From contig JACEVL010000833.1 of assembly GCA_020284085.1 (NCBI GenBank), positions 565,001 through 629,000 on the forward strand: a stretch of 64,000 nucleotides of DNA, read 5' to 3'. The translations under genes were made by a program, and so were the position numbers. The stretch is from Aporrectodea caliginosa. Its lineage: Eukaryota; Annelida; Clitellata; Crassiclitellata; Lumbricidae. The notes under the pieces are model-generated. The model was not told where the DNA came from and did not search any database. It saw only the letters and a program-made list of their open reading frames with translations. Of the stretch, positions 52,331 to 63,985 are shown piece after piece. Position 1 is the first letter of the stretch. Each line of letters starts with the position of its first letter.

Positions 52331-55300
52331 ATGAAGGTGAGTAAAAAGACGGATGTCATTCCACAGCCGTTGCAAATTATTAAGCAGTTCAGTTCAGTTC
52401 TTACTTCTCCCACTAACACAGGACTGGAAATTATTTATACTGTGCTGGTATCCTTTAATTTGGAAGAGCTTCAGTGATGCATAAGAAAAAGAGAGAAATG
52501 AAATAGGCCTAAGTCGTTGGAGTTAATTACTGTTACTAGATTTGCTTATCGGACTAATTCTTCGTTTATATTGCAGATTTTGTACGTTTGACGGTAATTA
52601 ATGTGGTGAACCGGCCTTTCTAAGTTCACCATAGGCATAGGGGCCGTCCATAAAGTACGTCACGCTATTTTTGACCATTTTACCCCCCCCTCCCCTGTCA
52701 CAAACTGTCACAAAACTCGGACCCCCCCCCCTAAAGTACGTCACACTTTCAACATAGAAATAATAATACTTCCGAAAGCAAGGCTAATACATAAACAAGG
52801 CTTCGCAACAGCATTATTACTAGCGCTCCTAGCGAGAGGAATCGTGAAAAACACATTCAGGAGATATGCATTTCATGCTATTTTGACATAAAACTAATTA
52901 AAATGTTTCAGAAAATTTTTGAAAATTATTTTTAAAGCTATGAAATTCTACTAAAAAATAAAAATAAATTATAAATAAAATAAAAAATAAATAAATGTGT
53001 GACGTCACACATGGCCTGACCCCCCTCCCCTGTCACAAACTGTCACACTTTCTTAAACCCCCTCCCCTGGAGCGTGACATACTTTATGGACAGCCCCATA
53101 GCTGCTCCAACTAGGCAAAGGGGCAAATAGAACCGTGACCATGACCCACTTTCTGCGTTTGAAAACAGAAGTAGGACGCTCATTTGTGGTTGGCTCTGAA
53201 GACTTTATGTGTAGATGACGTAGATCTACTTACGCATGTAGTAGTGACGTTGTCTGTTTTTGCTGTGCTTTGAAAAGACGAGAATATTTCAAGATTTTTG
53301 TGGGTTTTAGTGGATAGAAAATTAAACCTCAGCAGTTTAATGGTGATAAGAAGATATAGGTTTGATCGTCACTGGAGTAAGGTAAATTAGATATGGAAAT
53401 TTGCTTAGATTTCTTCGGTTTTGAGCCAGAAAAGGGTTGCATTAGTTTGACCTTGAGTGTCCTTGGCCACGTGATAGAAATGGCTGCCATGTGGTAGAAG
53501 AATTGGATTAGGGTGACCTTGAGTGTCCTTAGCCAGGCTATAGGAATGGCTGCTCTGTGGTTAGAAGAATAGAGCCCTAGCGATTTTGTATTTTAACGAC
53601 TGGTAGAATTGTAACCTACGTGTTAACTGAACGGTTAACTAGCGTCTACAGCAGTAAGAATTACTAGTTTGCTATATGAGGCTGTCGTAAATGTCATTTA
53701 CGAAGTAGGTAACACTGGGAAATGGTCGGACCTCTTAGTCTTTGGAGGATGCATTCTTGTCAAACGAAAAAGAGGTGTTGGATGGAACCTAACAAGAATA
53801 AAAGCGTGTACATTTACATTTAATACCAAATTAAAAGCACAGTATTAGCTGTCAGTGATCTGTCAAAGACTTGTGAATATTTCCTTGTATTGCATAGGCT
53901 AGTATCTTATTTTAAATGGATTAAATTACGTTGACTTGTGGTTCTAGCTTTAATACATTGTGTATATTTTATAAATATAGTTTTATTAAGCTGTAGTTAT
54001 TTAGTTACCAGCATCTAAAGAAACAAGCATCATAAGGCATATTAATACTTAGATCAGTTTGAGAAGGACTGTTTTCAGTCGAAGATTTGGTGTTTTTCAT
54101 GGATAATAGGAATCATGTTCAGCAAGTTTAAATCATAACGTTTTACGGAACACATCTTCTTTCTTATTTTCTTCAAATCAGAATGGGTAATGGCACTCCA
54201 CGATGACAAAACTGGACTTGAACAACAGTACTGCTGTAGCCTGTAACAAATCACCCAATGCAAAAGTTCTTTTGAGGTAAGTAAGGTTGTATATGTGTGT
54301 GTGCACGTGTGTGTGTTAGAGTGTTCAGAATGAATTATACATTAATGCATATATGTCCACAGAGGTATCACGGCATCTATCATAGTGAACAGCGTGATCT
54401 GATTTTCTGCTCGTTTTGGTTTTCAACTTTCTTCTTTTGTATTAAGTCACTGGCTTGAATTTTTCCACCATGAACTTGATCTACAACAGCTAGTTTTTTC
54501 TTGCACGGAGTAAGAACATTCATGCTTGCTATGCACCATTATTAGGCCTATATTAGGATTGTCAAATGTTCAGATACTAAATAAATGTAGAAAATAATGA
54601 TAGCGTGAAAGTATAAAATATGATTGATATGTCTCACCAACTTGGCAACTTCAACAGTCAAAAGAGGACACGGAAAAGGAAATGCTGTACAGGAAATTGT
54701 CACATGTATTGCACATTCACGAATATGTAGGTGAAGGAAATTAAGTAGCTTTTTATTAGGCATGACAAAATCTGGCGGTGACCAGATGTTCCGTTTCCAG
54801 AGAGAGATGGATTAACTTTAGAAACACCATGAGTAAAGATTACTAGCCTGTCCACGTATAAGCCTAAAGCCTCTAAGTTACTTAGGTTACTCGATAGATC
54901 ATACACAAGAGGGAAGCCTTCTGTAGTATACCTCAGTAAACGGTAATCACTGTGCTTCCTCTTAGGCCTGTAAAGTTTAAACCTCTGCTCTTTGGTCCCT
55001 ATAGAAAAACATGCACATATATGTTGTACATACATGCATAATAATACATGTAGTATAACGAAACATTTATATAGCACCTTTTAAGCACTTTAAAGAGCAC
55101 TACCTGCATGGCTATCTAACTGATCTAAACTAGTGCAACTTTAACTCATCAGAAACTGTGTGGTGATTTAAATTAACTAGGAGAAGAAAAAGAGCAGTAC
55201 CTTCAGCTAGCCTGAGGGGCAGATGTGAGTATGAAGTGTTAGCAACTTCATTTTCTAAGCCTTGGCACATGAGGGCAGGTGGCCAGTAGGGGACTGCGGG

Positions 55301-55831
55301 TATACCCGTACCCGCGGGTTTACCCGTACCCGACCCGTACCCGCGGGTCGGGTACGGGTCGGGTACGCATCTCACGGGTCGGGTACGGGTAGGGTCATCA
55401 CGGGTACGGATATACCCGGTTTTACCCATGCCGACGTGAAGTTTTTGGGTTACAATGTCACCATTTGTCACAATTGTTACAATTGTCACCAAGTTTCTTT
55501 GATTGATTGATTGATCATTACATAGCCTATAATAGAGAATATAGGCACACAATGAGCCTGACCGAGTCTGCAACGTACTATTAACAGTTACTTAGTGTTC
55601 TAGGTGACAGCATATAGACCACGGAGATATAATGTATAATGCAATTGAGACAGCATAACAGTTGCATGTGAAAGGTTCCATAAGTTGACTGCCTATTATT
55701 ATTATTACAACTACAACTGCTGTTGCTGCTATACTACTACTGCTGCTGCTACTACTACTTCTGCTGCTTCTGCTGCTGCAGCTATTATAATAATAATTAT
55801 TATTATTCACTACTGCTGCTGCTGCTGCTGC

Positions 55832-55868
<37 letters not shown>

Positions 55869-56510
55869 ACTACTACTACTACTACAACTACTACAACTAC
55901 TGCTGCTGCTGCTGCTACTACTACTATTACTGCTACTGCTACTGCTATTGTTATTTCTACTACTACTAGGCCTACTACAACAACTACTACTATCATCATC
56001 ATCATCATCATCATCATCAGTCTATTTATTATTATCACTACATGCTGATTTGTAAGCCTATTGGCCTGGTAGGAATTGGGACTTTGGGAAGGCGTGGTAA
56101 TAACGTGACGGGTACTGTACGGGTACGGGTATACCCGCGGGTACGGGTAGGGTCGGGTAGTAATTTTGAGTACGGGTCGGGTACGGGTACGGGTAACGGT
56201 TCTATGTTACGGGTACGGGTCGGGTAGCAAAAATGCTGTACCCGCAGACCTCTAGTGGCCAGTCCTTCCTTGCCATCTCATCTTCCCACCAACAGTGTAC
56301 TGTCAGTGTACTCGTAGCTGAGTTGTCTCAACTGATTCAGTAGATATATTTAAATAATGGTTCCAGCAGTTTAACCACATGTGACATGTTATGGCAAAAA
56401 GCAAAAACTTTTCACCTCAAAAGGAAAAATTGTTTTGAACAGGTTTCACCATTCACCATAGTTAAACGAAGATTGTTCCAAGAGGAAGGTCCAAAGCACA
56501 AGAAAGCCCA
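52331..56510 (+). CDS. Unknown plus-strand gene, first two coding exons (partial)
   Basis: At 52331 the sequence reads ATG AAG then GTGAGT, a consensus donor directly after two codons. Joining this to an exon at 56443-56510 (acceptor TTTTGAACAG, donor GTGAGT) gives an open frame beginning MKVSPFTIVKRRLFQEEGPK and then HKKA, ending in phase 2. The start lies head to head with NOP53. I do not recognise the protein; the visible part is basic with an SP motif. The intervening 4.1-kb intron carries two MITEs and the SINE with its nested hAT element. A well-formed splice-bounded segment at 54182-54276 has stops in all frames and would end translation after a few codons if included. The gene model is inferred from splice signals only. 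Confidence 0.42.
52640..53097. mobile_element. MITE with TIR GGGGCCGTCCATAAAGTACG
   Basis: About 27-bp TIRs (GGGGCCGTCCATAAAGTACG then TCACGCT, against GGGGCTGTCCATAAAGTATG on the other strand). Subterminal CCCCTCCCCTGTCACAAACT repeats occur at both sides. The flanks share ATA, suggesting a 3-bp duplication. The superfamily is uncertain. Confidence 0.82.
53436..53572 (+). repeat. Tandem duplication of about 70 bp
   Basis: Two copies share TTGGATTAG or TTGCATTAG, GACCTTGAGTGTCCTT, GGAATGGCTGC and GTGGTAGAAGAAT. Confidence 0.7.
55287..56254. mobile_element. hAT-like MITE built of GGGTACGGGT repeats
   Basis: Ends TAGGGGACTGCGGGTA and TACCCGCAGACCTCTA, with a perfect 8-bp duplication GTGGCCAG (55279-55286, 56255-56262). 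Both arms are dense in ACCCGTACCCG/CGGGTACGGGT. The centre holds CTG/CTA trinucleotide repeats (about 55700-56030) and a TGATTGATTGATT run. Confidence 0.93.
55700..56030. repeat. CTG/CTA/ATT trinucleotide array inside the MITE
   Basis: Interspersed CTG, CTA, ATT and ATC triplets. All homopolymeric open frames on both strands come from it. Confidence 0.93.
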
Positions 56511-56590
56511 GTGAGTTTGCATTGATGTGTGAAAGCAATATGCCTGTAAAATCTCTGAAAGCAGCAGAACATAGTGATTAACAACCATGC

Positions 56591-57099
56591 CAGGGCTTAT
56601 TCTAACGTGCAGCCAGACACAAAGTGTGCAGTTGGGTGCAGTTAAAAATCAGATTTTGTGCAGTTATTTTTTGTAGACCTAATTGTATAAACCAACAGCC
56701 CCAGACCCAGTGACAATTTGTGTGAAAGAAATGAGGCACGAATAGTTACTTAAATTAAATGAGAGGCTATCGAAAATTTTCTTCTGGAAAAAAAGAAAAA
56801 AGACGGGAAATCAAAAAAAGTCATGAAAAACTTTGGTGGAACTAAGAAACAAATTTTGCTGGAAACTCTCGTTACTACCCCCTCATAAAGTCTTGGAAAA
56901 CTCTTGTTACCCCCCTCGAGAAAATTGCCCGGCTGTCAACTTTTCAAATATGTGGGATTACCCCCCTCCCCCGCCGACAGCAAGCAAGGGGAGTAGATTA
57001 AACAAACACTGTGCACACGAACCCCTAGTTACGCCACTGCCCAGACCTCCCAATTCGGCCCTCATGTGCAGTTAATAAAATTCCTTAGAATAAGCCCTG
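56591..57099. mobile_element. hAT-like MITE, CAGGGCTTATT family with GTGCAGTT subterminal repeats
   Basis: Ends CAGGGCTTATTCTAACGTGC and the inverse of TTAGAATAAGCCCTG, with a perfect 8-bp duplication AACCATGC (56583-56590, 57100-57107). GTGCAGTT occurs several times near the ends. A piece of the CAGTGGCGTAAC family (CCCCTAGTTACGCCACTG at about 57025) is nested near the right end. Confidence 0.9.
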
Positions 57100-57109
57100 A
57101 ACCATGCTC

Positions 57110-59610
57110 ATGGCTGGAGCACACACAGAGCTCTTTGATATACCAGTATGCTACTGGCACAGTGGCAATATGTGGCAAGTAAGAAGATCTTGAATTGAAT
57201 TTGTTCCTTCATATGGAGCAATTTGAATTTGTTCCTTCATATCGAGCAAGTGTAGTGTTTCTCGCATATATTCAGATTTATGTAAGTATTTTGGCTGATT
57301 GGCCACTGCTTGAGCAGTATAACAGAAGGCTTACTGGAGCAGATGTATTCTGAACTTTGGCAGTCCTGCGAGGATGGAAATACAGTAGTTATTTCCATGT
57401 GAATGAACTAGAGTTATGGCAGCATTGAACGATTGGTTAAACTGTATGACTCATATCTTATGTAACCTGATATATCAGGTTCTGCAAAGCGAATTCACAG
57501 TTGGCCATGAATAATTATACAAACATAGCACAGTAGATACACACTTAGCAAGGCTTGTTTGTGAACGCACTGTATGTTTCCACCATGTTCAGGTATTTTC
57601 TTCAATAGTTAATAACTAGTGTCTGACTGGTAGCAAAGACTGATGTGCGAGCAGTTAATGATGATGAATGCTTTGTGAAAAACCAATATCATGTTATTCA
57701 ATTTATATGAAGCTTCATTTAAGCATGGTGGTCTATTCATTAGTGTGCTGCGTCTGTAATCCAGTGATCGTGCACGGATTCATATTTGCTGAGCCAACTC
57801 TGTGTAAAGACTTGTATAAGTTGTCTCATGCCTCAGTTTAAGACTGCTGTAAGAGCAGTAAATTAAAATAAAGAATGACTATGAGCTGTATTTGTAAATT
57901 TAGGCAACTGGGCACTTGAGGATACATCATGGCAACAATGAGACTACCGGTAATTCAAACATGGTACTAGGTGATCCAGTGTCAGTGTTGTTCTGGATCT
58001 CACAAAAGATGGTCTCTTGAATGTGGTGAATGTAAGTTGCTTCAACTCTATTGCAATTTATGATCATGTAAATGATAACTCAAAGACCTGTAGGTAATGA
58101 CTGAATTCTATTAAGAAAGTCAATGGACTTCCATTCCATGTATGTCATTGTTGCATCTGGCTCTGTGCAGCAAACTCTTTCAAACTCTTTAAAATGAACT
58201 TATTTAGATCAGTTAGATTTAATGTACCAGGTATGTTATGGTATATCAGTTTAATATTGTATATATTATAAAGATATGATATTTCAGAAGAAAGGCCATG
58301 TATTGTATCCAGCACTTTTCTGAGGTACTTAAAAGATGCCATATTAAGTATTATGATACATGCGTATTTTACATGACTACTGATAAATTGTTAGGTAGGG
58401 CGATAGCCAAATCTAATGTTAAAATTTTATGCTTGAAATGCATAAATACAGATTCACCGGACTTGCAGACTTTGCCTGTGTTATGCAATTATTGCAATGA
58501 GTTAAGTAAATGGTTTTCTATAGTCTTCAAAAGTGAACATTGTTTGTCTGGCAGGTTGTTACCAGGTTCTTTAAATAATCTGGATATTCTAACAAACAAT
58601 CGACCACAGGAAAGAGTTTGGCAGGAGCTGCGACAAATAGACCTGAATGAATTGAATTCTGCTGGCTGGAACCTGTAAGGCCACCAAATGATCCACAAGA
58701 TTCCAACTCAAAATAGCTAGAGTAATGTAATATAATGTAATAATATGACATAATGTAATACACCATTGTGCAAGTGCCAAGAGGGTGCTACGGTTTTCCT
58801 CTATGACCTACTAGTATTAAATTCCATGATTATATTAACATGCTTCATTTATAAGTGGCTGCTCTTTGCGGTCTTTTAAATGGCTGTGATTACTACCGAC
58901 ACCTTAATCTTTTGGTGTTAGTTTGTACAATGTCTGATTGTTTCTTCTTCTTGCATCCAGACAAATTTAGACATTCTTTGATTTTCCCTTTCAGCACTTG
59001 ATCACCGGCCTTTCTCTTGACTTTTCATTATCTATTACAGAGCAAGGATTAAAAATTTAGCTTGCCTAAATATTGTTCTTACTAAGTTTTTGTTGTATAC
59101 AAAAGTGCTTGTTTATATGTTATGTCAGTTATACCTTGTGCATTTTGTTGTTGCATGCAGCGCAGTAGTTACAAAGTAATGCAATGCTAGTGCTCATTAA
59201 TGGAGATAATTCTATCAACTCAGCATAAATTTGTAAGATTAAGAACAGTGGCTACCATATGTCATCATTGTAAGGCCATTACAAGCGAATACTTCTCTTT
59301 CACACGGCCTCAAACTACACACCAAGACATTTTACAAATCTAAGCCACTTCAATATGTATAAGGCATCAGTTCATTCTTCCAACTAAATCTGATCAATAA
59401 GTGTGCAAAAGTTGATAGTCAGCTCAAATCCAGTAGGGCAATCATTAAACACAAAGAATAACATGTACAAAAGCAGTGCATGAATTCATGATTGCAACTA
59501 AGTTAAATTGTATAAATATCTATTTGTGTAAAAATTCATAGATTCAGAAAACTAAGCACAGTTTGAAGTAACACAACCCAAACAGCTGAATCATGGCGAT
59601 CTAAATTTAA
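57110..59610. other. No firmly supported gene
   Basis: A 126-codon frame at 58298-58678 (plus) is open but shows no domain or homology I recognise. A short splice-bounded segment near 58289-58325 could join the plus-strand gene in phase, but evidence is thin. Confidence 0.3.
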
Positions 59611-59617
59611 TAGTTAG

Positions 59618-59906
59618 ATCTCCACGGCTCGACAAACCAATCAGAAGTGTAATTACCTCCAGTGTATGCCCAAGAATAGTTCCTTTGTCCCACTCTGGAG
59701 AACATTTAAAGATTACTGAAAGCAATCAGGTCTCATTGTCAAAAGCACCGAGCATTGAGATTCTGCAAAAAGTTTCTGCAGACAACTTATTCTATTTAAC
59801 TTATTACATCATAGTCATTACAATTACAAAACATTACTCTTTGAATAGTTCCGGCTCTTATGGATATAGAAACTTGATAAATGTGTTGTACATAGTCATT
59901 TGTTGA
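59618..59906 (+). CDS. Tentative further coding segment of the plus-strand gene
   Basis: After an AATAGTTAG acceptor-like site, the phase demanded by the previous exon (phase 2) stays open and reads SPRLDKPIRSVITSSVCPRI and onward to a stop at 59906. Likely donors lie inside (GTAATT near 59649, GTGTAT near 59661), so the true exon is probably much shorter. The reading looks protein-like, with SPR and Ser/Thr-rich content, but no domain is recognised. The acceptor lacks a good pyrimidine tract. Confidence 0.25.
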
Positions 59907-60393
59907 TGCTGTTATACAGTGACTTTCATGGGAAGTGATAAGTACAAGGAAGAAAATGAGTTTGACTAAATCTTAAGTGTCACGGCAGTTCAGCAACTGC
60001 AGAGACTGAACTTGAAACGGTCAAAATCTTTGTATGACACATTTATCAAATTTCTGTTTAATTCAAATTGAAACTCACTGTTAGAATTTTCTTCCTGCCA
60101 TAGTGAGTGAAAGTCAATGTTTGAATTTTCTTCATGCCATATTTAAACAATTCTGGGTGATTAGCATCACAAGAAGTAGGTAGGCCTATTTGTTGTAACA
60201 CAGGTTTTCTCGCCCTGCTGAGATTGTTTGAATTTCTGTGGATAGAAGAGTGGCTTATTGCTTATGAAATGGACACTGACCTTTGCATCTGGGGTTTGAA
60301 TCCAACTTTCAGGCTTTCAGACTGAGCCAGCAGTGACACTGGGAGATTCCTGGTGGGCTGGCCATCCAGATAAGAAAAAATATGATGGAAAAC

Positions 60394-60577
60394 CAGGGCT
60401 TTTTTAGCGTGCAGTTCTACACAAAAAGTGCAGTTCTAAATGAATTTGTGCAGTTGTAAAAGCATTTTTGTGCAGTTAAAACTCTCTAAAAAAGGTCATT
60501 GGGAATAATTTACCATGGATTTTTGAAAAAGAGAGAAGGGGTTATGCAGTTCTAAAAATTTCTTTAAAAAACCCCTG
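60394..60577. mobile_element. hAT-like MITE, CAGGGCTTTTT relative, short copy
   Basis: Ends CAGGGCTTTTTTAG and the inverse of AAAAAACCCCTG. The flanks TGGAAAAC and TGGAAAGC agree at 7 of 8. Four GTGCAGTT words plus one GCAGTT link it to 56591-57099. Confidence 0.82.
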
Positions 60578-61022
60578 TGGAAAGCTATTATGATATTTTA
60601 GTTCTACTTCAATCAATCAATCAATCAAAATGCTTATTTTGCAGCCAACTAAACAAAAATCATCAGGTTTACATTTAAATTTCAACATGGCTACAAAAAA
60701 GGAGGCCCTAAAGGGATAAAGAATCCCGCTAAGTAGGGACACCAATTACAGATTACATTAGAAAATTAATGGTGGCCTTTAAAGAAAGATTATCATTGAA
60801 AATATACTTGCAGTGACCAAGTGAAAGTTAAAGTTAAAGCAAAAGAACAGAAAAGAAACTAAATGAACCCAAAACAGGAAAAACAAGGAAAGGAAAGCGA
60901 AACTGAAACAGTTGCTCAACACTGTTGAGTCAATATACAATATAAAACAACAATACTTAACTACTACAGGCCTGCTACCAGAATTTTAACATAATAACTT
61001 GTAAATTACAAAATATTGACAG

Positions 61023-61242
61023 TGCACGGTTGTAATCAAGAAACTTGCTCAAAAAGTCCTTCATTCTATGATAAATGTTACAAAAAACATTGGCGGGTCG
61101 GGCACCACTTAGATCCATTATCAGATTATTCTGAAAGGTTTCTTCCTTTGGCACTCGAAAATGTTAATGCCCATGACCAAGTTTACCAGGCTGCTTTTGC
61201 AAGCCATGCCGACCCTGCCAACTTTATCATCGGTCAAGCTAT
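61023..61242 (+). CDS. Tentative coding exon of the plus-strand gene
   Basis: A 220-nt open segment between an ATTGACAG acceptor and a GTAAGC donor. It reads HGCNQETCSKSPSFYDKCYK, then a stretch including ERFLPLALENVNAHDQVYQA and HADPANFIIGQA. Residue composition looks coding, with several Cys and His, but I cannot name a family. It needs a phase 1 junction with the previous exon, which one donor choice near 59661 would supply. Confidence 0.28.
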
Positions 61243-61249
61243 GTAAGCC

Positions 61250-62690
61250 TTATGATAAAAAGCTGTACAGTTCTTGGATTGCCTTCACCTATATTAATTT
61301 TCTAGTTGACTGTCAAGAGCCCAGGTCAACCTGCCTTGCTTCATCTTCTTTACAGGTAGAACTGCAAACTAATCAAAGTACATATTGAACACAAACATGA
61401 AACCATGAACTTTTTTGAATGAAAAGCTCCAAGTTGTGACGTACACATTGTACATGTATGTATGTACACACATATAATAGGTACACTGTATGCATTTATA
61501 ATGTCAGCATGTATATTTCAAGACATTACAGTGTACATGTATTATTGCACCAATCCAAAACTTTGCAGACTTAGTAACAACTTTAAGTAAGCAAGGTGAA
61601 TCAGAATGGGTAAGCACTGATCAGGTTACTGTTGGTTCCCCTAAAACTCTAGATACTAATACTAGCAAAACAACAGTGTCTTAACTGATGATGATTAAAA
61701 CAATTTAAAGCCTTTTACTACTGGCAAGTTTTTATTAACATACAGAGGTTCACTCTGACTACAACATTAAAACATAATTTTGCACTATCAGTTAACCATT
61801 TAACACAGGTTTAGTTTCTAAAAAGTTCTATCAAGTGACAAATTCCCCATTTAAAGTAATTTAATATCTACTTTCCTGCACATACTCCTGTAGCATTTTC
61901 GGAAGTGCTGTGTGTTGAATGGCAAAAATGACAAAATAGGCTACAGCAACTTTCGAGACGACACAGTTTAACAATGGGCAGTGTTGATTAATTCCGAGCA
62001 AAGGTTTGAATTTTTTTATTTTAATTCTTTATCAGGTTGTCAATTTTCTGCTAATCAAGAACAACCTGCAGTATGACCAGTGGTTAAATTCAGCCCGGAT
62101 CCCGCCGGTTTGCACAACCCAAACAGCTAAAGGAGGTGACCCACCACCCAAATGTGTTTTGGTTGCAATAATCAATCATATACAATATACATGTGATTCA
62201 CACATTTTGTGTTGCCCAAATAACGAGTTTCCGTTATAGATTCTCCAGATAGGCTTGCGTTTACTTTTGCAAAACTTTGGAGATCTGCCACCTCGAGTGA
62301 GCAATTTAACCAATGAGTATCAAATTACAAAATTAATAAACCAGTTTTTAAATTCTGTAAAAGACCATGAATCTTGCTTGTCCATACCACACAACTTATT
62401 TTCTTAGCCCAATATATGCAGGTAACCCACTCTAGTATGTATAGGCTTTGAAAACGAGGTTCTCAATACTACCTATGAACAGCTGCGATTAAGGATTCTC
62501 TTGAGGAACTTGTCCTCTCTTGACTGAAAAATTAAACAAAAGATCAGCATCCTATGAATGACAGAGTGTGAAAATACATATACAGTGTCAAATCAGAGTG
62601 GCTACAGTACATCACCCATTAATTATCAAAAAAGATTGCATAGAGACTATATAATGAAATGATAATGATACATACAGCATGGGTTTCTTG
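61250..62690. other. No supported gene
   Basis: A TTCTTTACAG acceptor at about 61345-61356 is followed by ten codons and a stop (VELQTNQSTY), possibly a terminal exon, but its phase does not fit the preceding candidate. Otherwise unique AT-rich sequence. Confidence 0.3.
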
Positions 62691-62727
62691 ATTCCAGCCA
62701 TCCACAAACCCAAACAGCTGAGTCATG

Positions 62728-62995
62728 GGGGTACATAGTGTAGTAGTAACATCACTGGCGTGAAGAGCAATAGGTAGCGGGATCGCTTCCCGTACCCTCC
62801 CAAAGGTCCACTCAGCCTATCATTCGCGAGATGGCACGTTGGTAAAATGAGATGTAGGACATGATGGGCGCGTTGCATGGCTGCCGTATACAGTTAAATT
62901 CGACTCCTGTAATAACTTATGATCGTCCATTCATACTGATTTGTAATCATCTTGCGTTGTGTCCATTTGAAATTAAACGAAGATTATTATTATTA
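62728..62995 (+). mobile_element. tRNA-derived SINE, family A, plus copy with ATT tail
   Basis: The head contains GTGTAGTAGTAACATCACTG and GGGATCGCTTCCCG. The body ACATGATGGGCGCGTTGCAT and ACAGTTAAATTCGACTCCTG matches the copies at 13.7 and 37.2 kb. It ends GAAGATTATTATTATTA, where the next element is inserted. Confidence 0.78.
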
Positions 62996-63985
62996 CACTG
63001 ACCAACAAAATAATATTTGTTGTTTGCTGCTCAGAACTTTAGAACTGTTCTTAGCTAAATTTGGGGCGCTGATTTCAAATATGAAATCGAAATTTGGCTA
63101 GCACGTCAGGATTTTTAGGTACGCATAGGTGAGGTTCTACACAATTGCGAACTCTCAGCTCATATTAAAAATGTATGAAGAATAGGATTTTGTGCTTGTT
63201 CTTAGCTAAATTTTGGATGCTGGTTTCAAATATGAAATCGAAATTTGGATGGCAGGTCTAGTTTTTCAGCTACGCTTCAGTGAAGTTCTACACAATTGCG
63301 AATTCTCAGCTCATATAGGCCTATACTGTAAGCGAAAGCAAAGTATCAAAACTGTATCACACAATGCCAGGCATTTGCTTTCACATTTGTTCTTAGTTAA
63401 AATTTGGACGCTGATTTCAAATATGAAATCAAAATTTGGCTAGCTTGTCAGGTTTTTAGGTACGCATCAGTGAGGTTATACATAACCGAAAATTAATGCG
63501 GTACATTTGCAGTATGAACTATGCGACGCGTACCTCAAAAACCTGACGTGCTAGCCAAATTTCAATTTCATATTTGAAATCAGCATCCAAAATTTAGTTG
63601 AGAGCAAGCACAAAAGCAAATGCCTCATACATTTTTTAAACTGTGTTTTCACTGATAGTATGAGTTGAGAATCCGCAATTGTGTAGAACCTCACTTATGC
63701 GTACCTAATAAACCTGACGTGCTAGACAAATTTCGATTTCATATTTGAAATCAGCGCCAAAAATTTAGCCAAGAACAGTTAAAAAGTTCTGAGTAGCAAA
63801 CAACAAATATTTTTTTTTGTTGCGCAGTGTTAATGTAGGCATATAAAACTTAAAGAATCCGAGAAACTTTATAACTTAAAAACTGGACGTGATAGACAAA
63901 AACGGTTTCCGGATTTGGAATCAGCATATTAAATTTAGTTAGGAACAGGTGTTAGAATCCCAACAGCAAAATGCTTGTTGATCAG
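62996..63985. mobile_element. CACTG-ended inverted-repeat element (CACTA/Chapaev-like) in the SINE tail
   Basis: Starts CACTGACCAACAAAATAAT and ends with the inverse of CACTGATCAACAAGCA, flanked on both sides by TTATTA. The left half has three tandem units of about 170-190 bp (AAATATGAAATCGAAATTTG, ACACAATTGCGAACTCTCAG). The right half has the same units inverted. An internal CAGTG end near 63829 followed by TTAA suggests a second terminus. No coding capacity. Confidence 0.75.

Larger units (their letters stand above)
55188..56340 (-). mobile_element. tRNA-Asp-like SINE, family B, copy 4, split by a hAT MITE
   Basis: The left part (55188-55286) has GAAGTGTTAGCAACTTCATT and TGAGGGCAGGTGGCCAG. 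The right part (56255-56340) continues TCCTTCCTTGCCATCTCATC and CAGTGTACTGTCAGTGTACT. The tRNA-like head is lost or decayed. The insertion duplicated GTGGCCAG. Confidence 0.8.

Noticed and set aside
54700..55077. 125-codon minus-strand open frame (contains KLYRPKRKHSDYRLLRYTTE)
   Set aside because: Protein-like in places, but no recognised family, no convincing neighbours and an internal GTATAC donor; not enough to call a gene.
55592..56055. Poly-Val/Ala/Leu/Tyr open frames
   Set aside because: Trinucleotide repeats within a hAT MITE, open in almost every frame.
58298..58678. 126-codon plus-strand open frame
   Set aside because: No homology or domain recognised, and the surrounding phase and splice evidence is weak.
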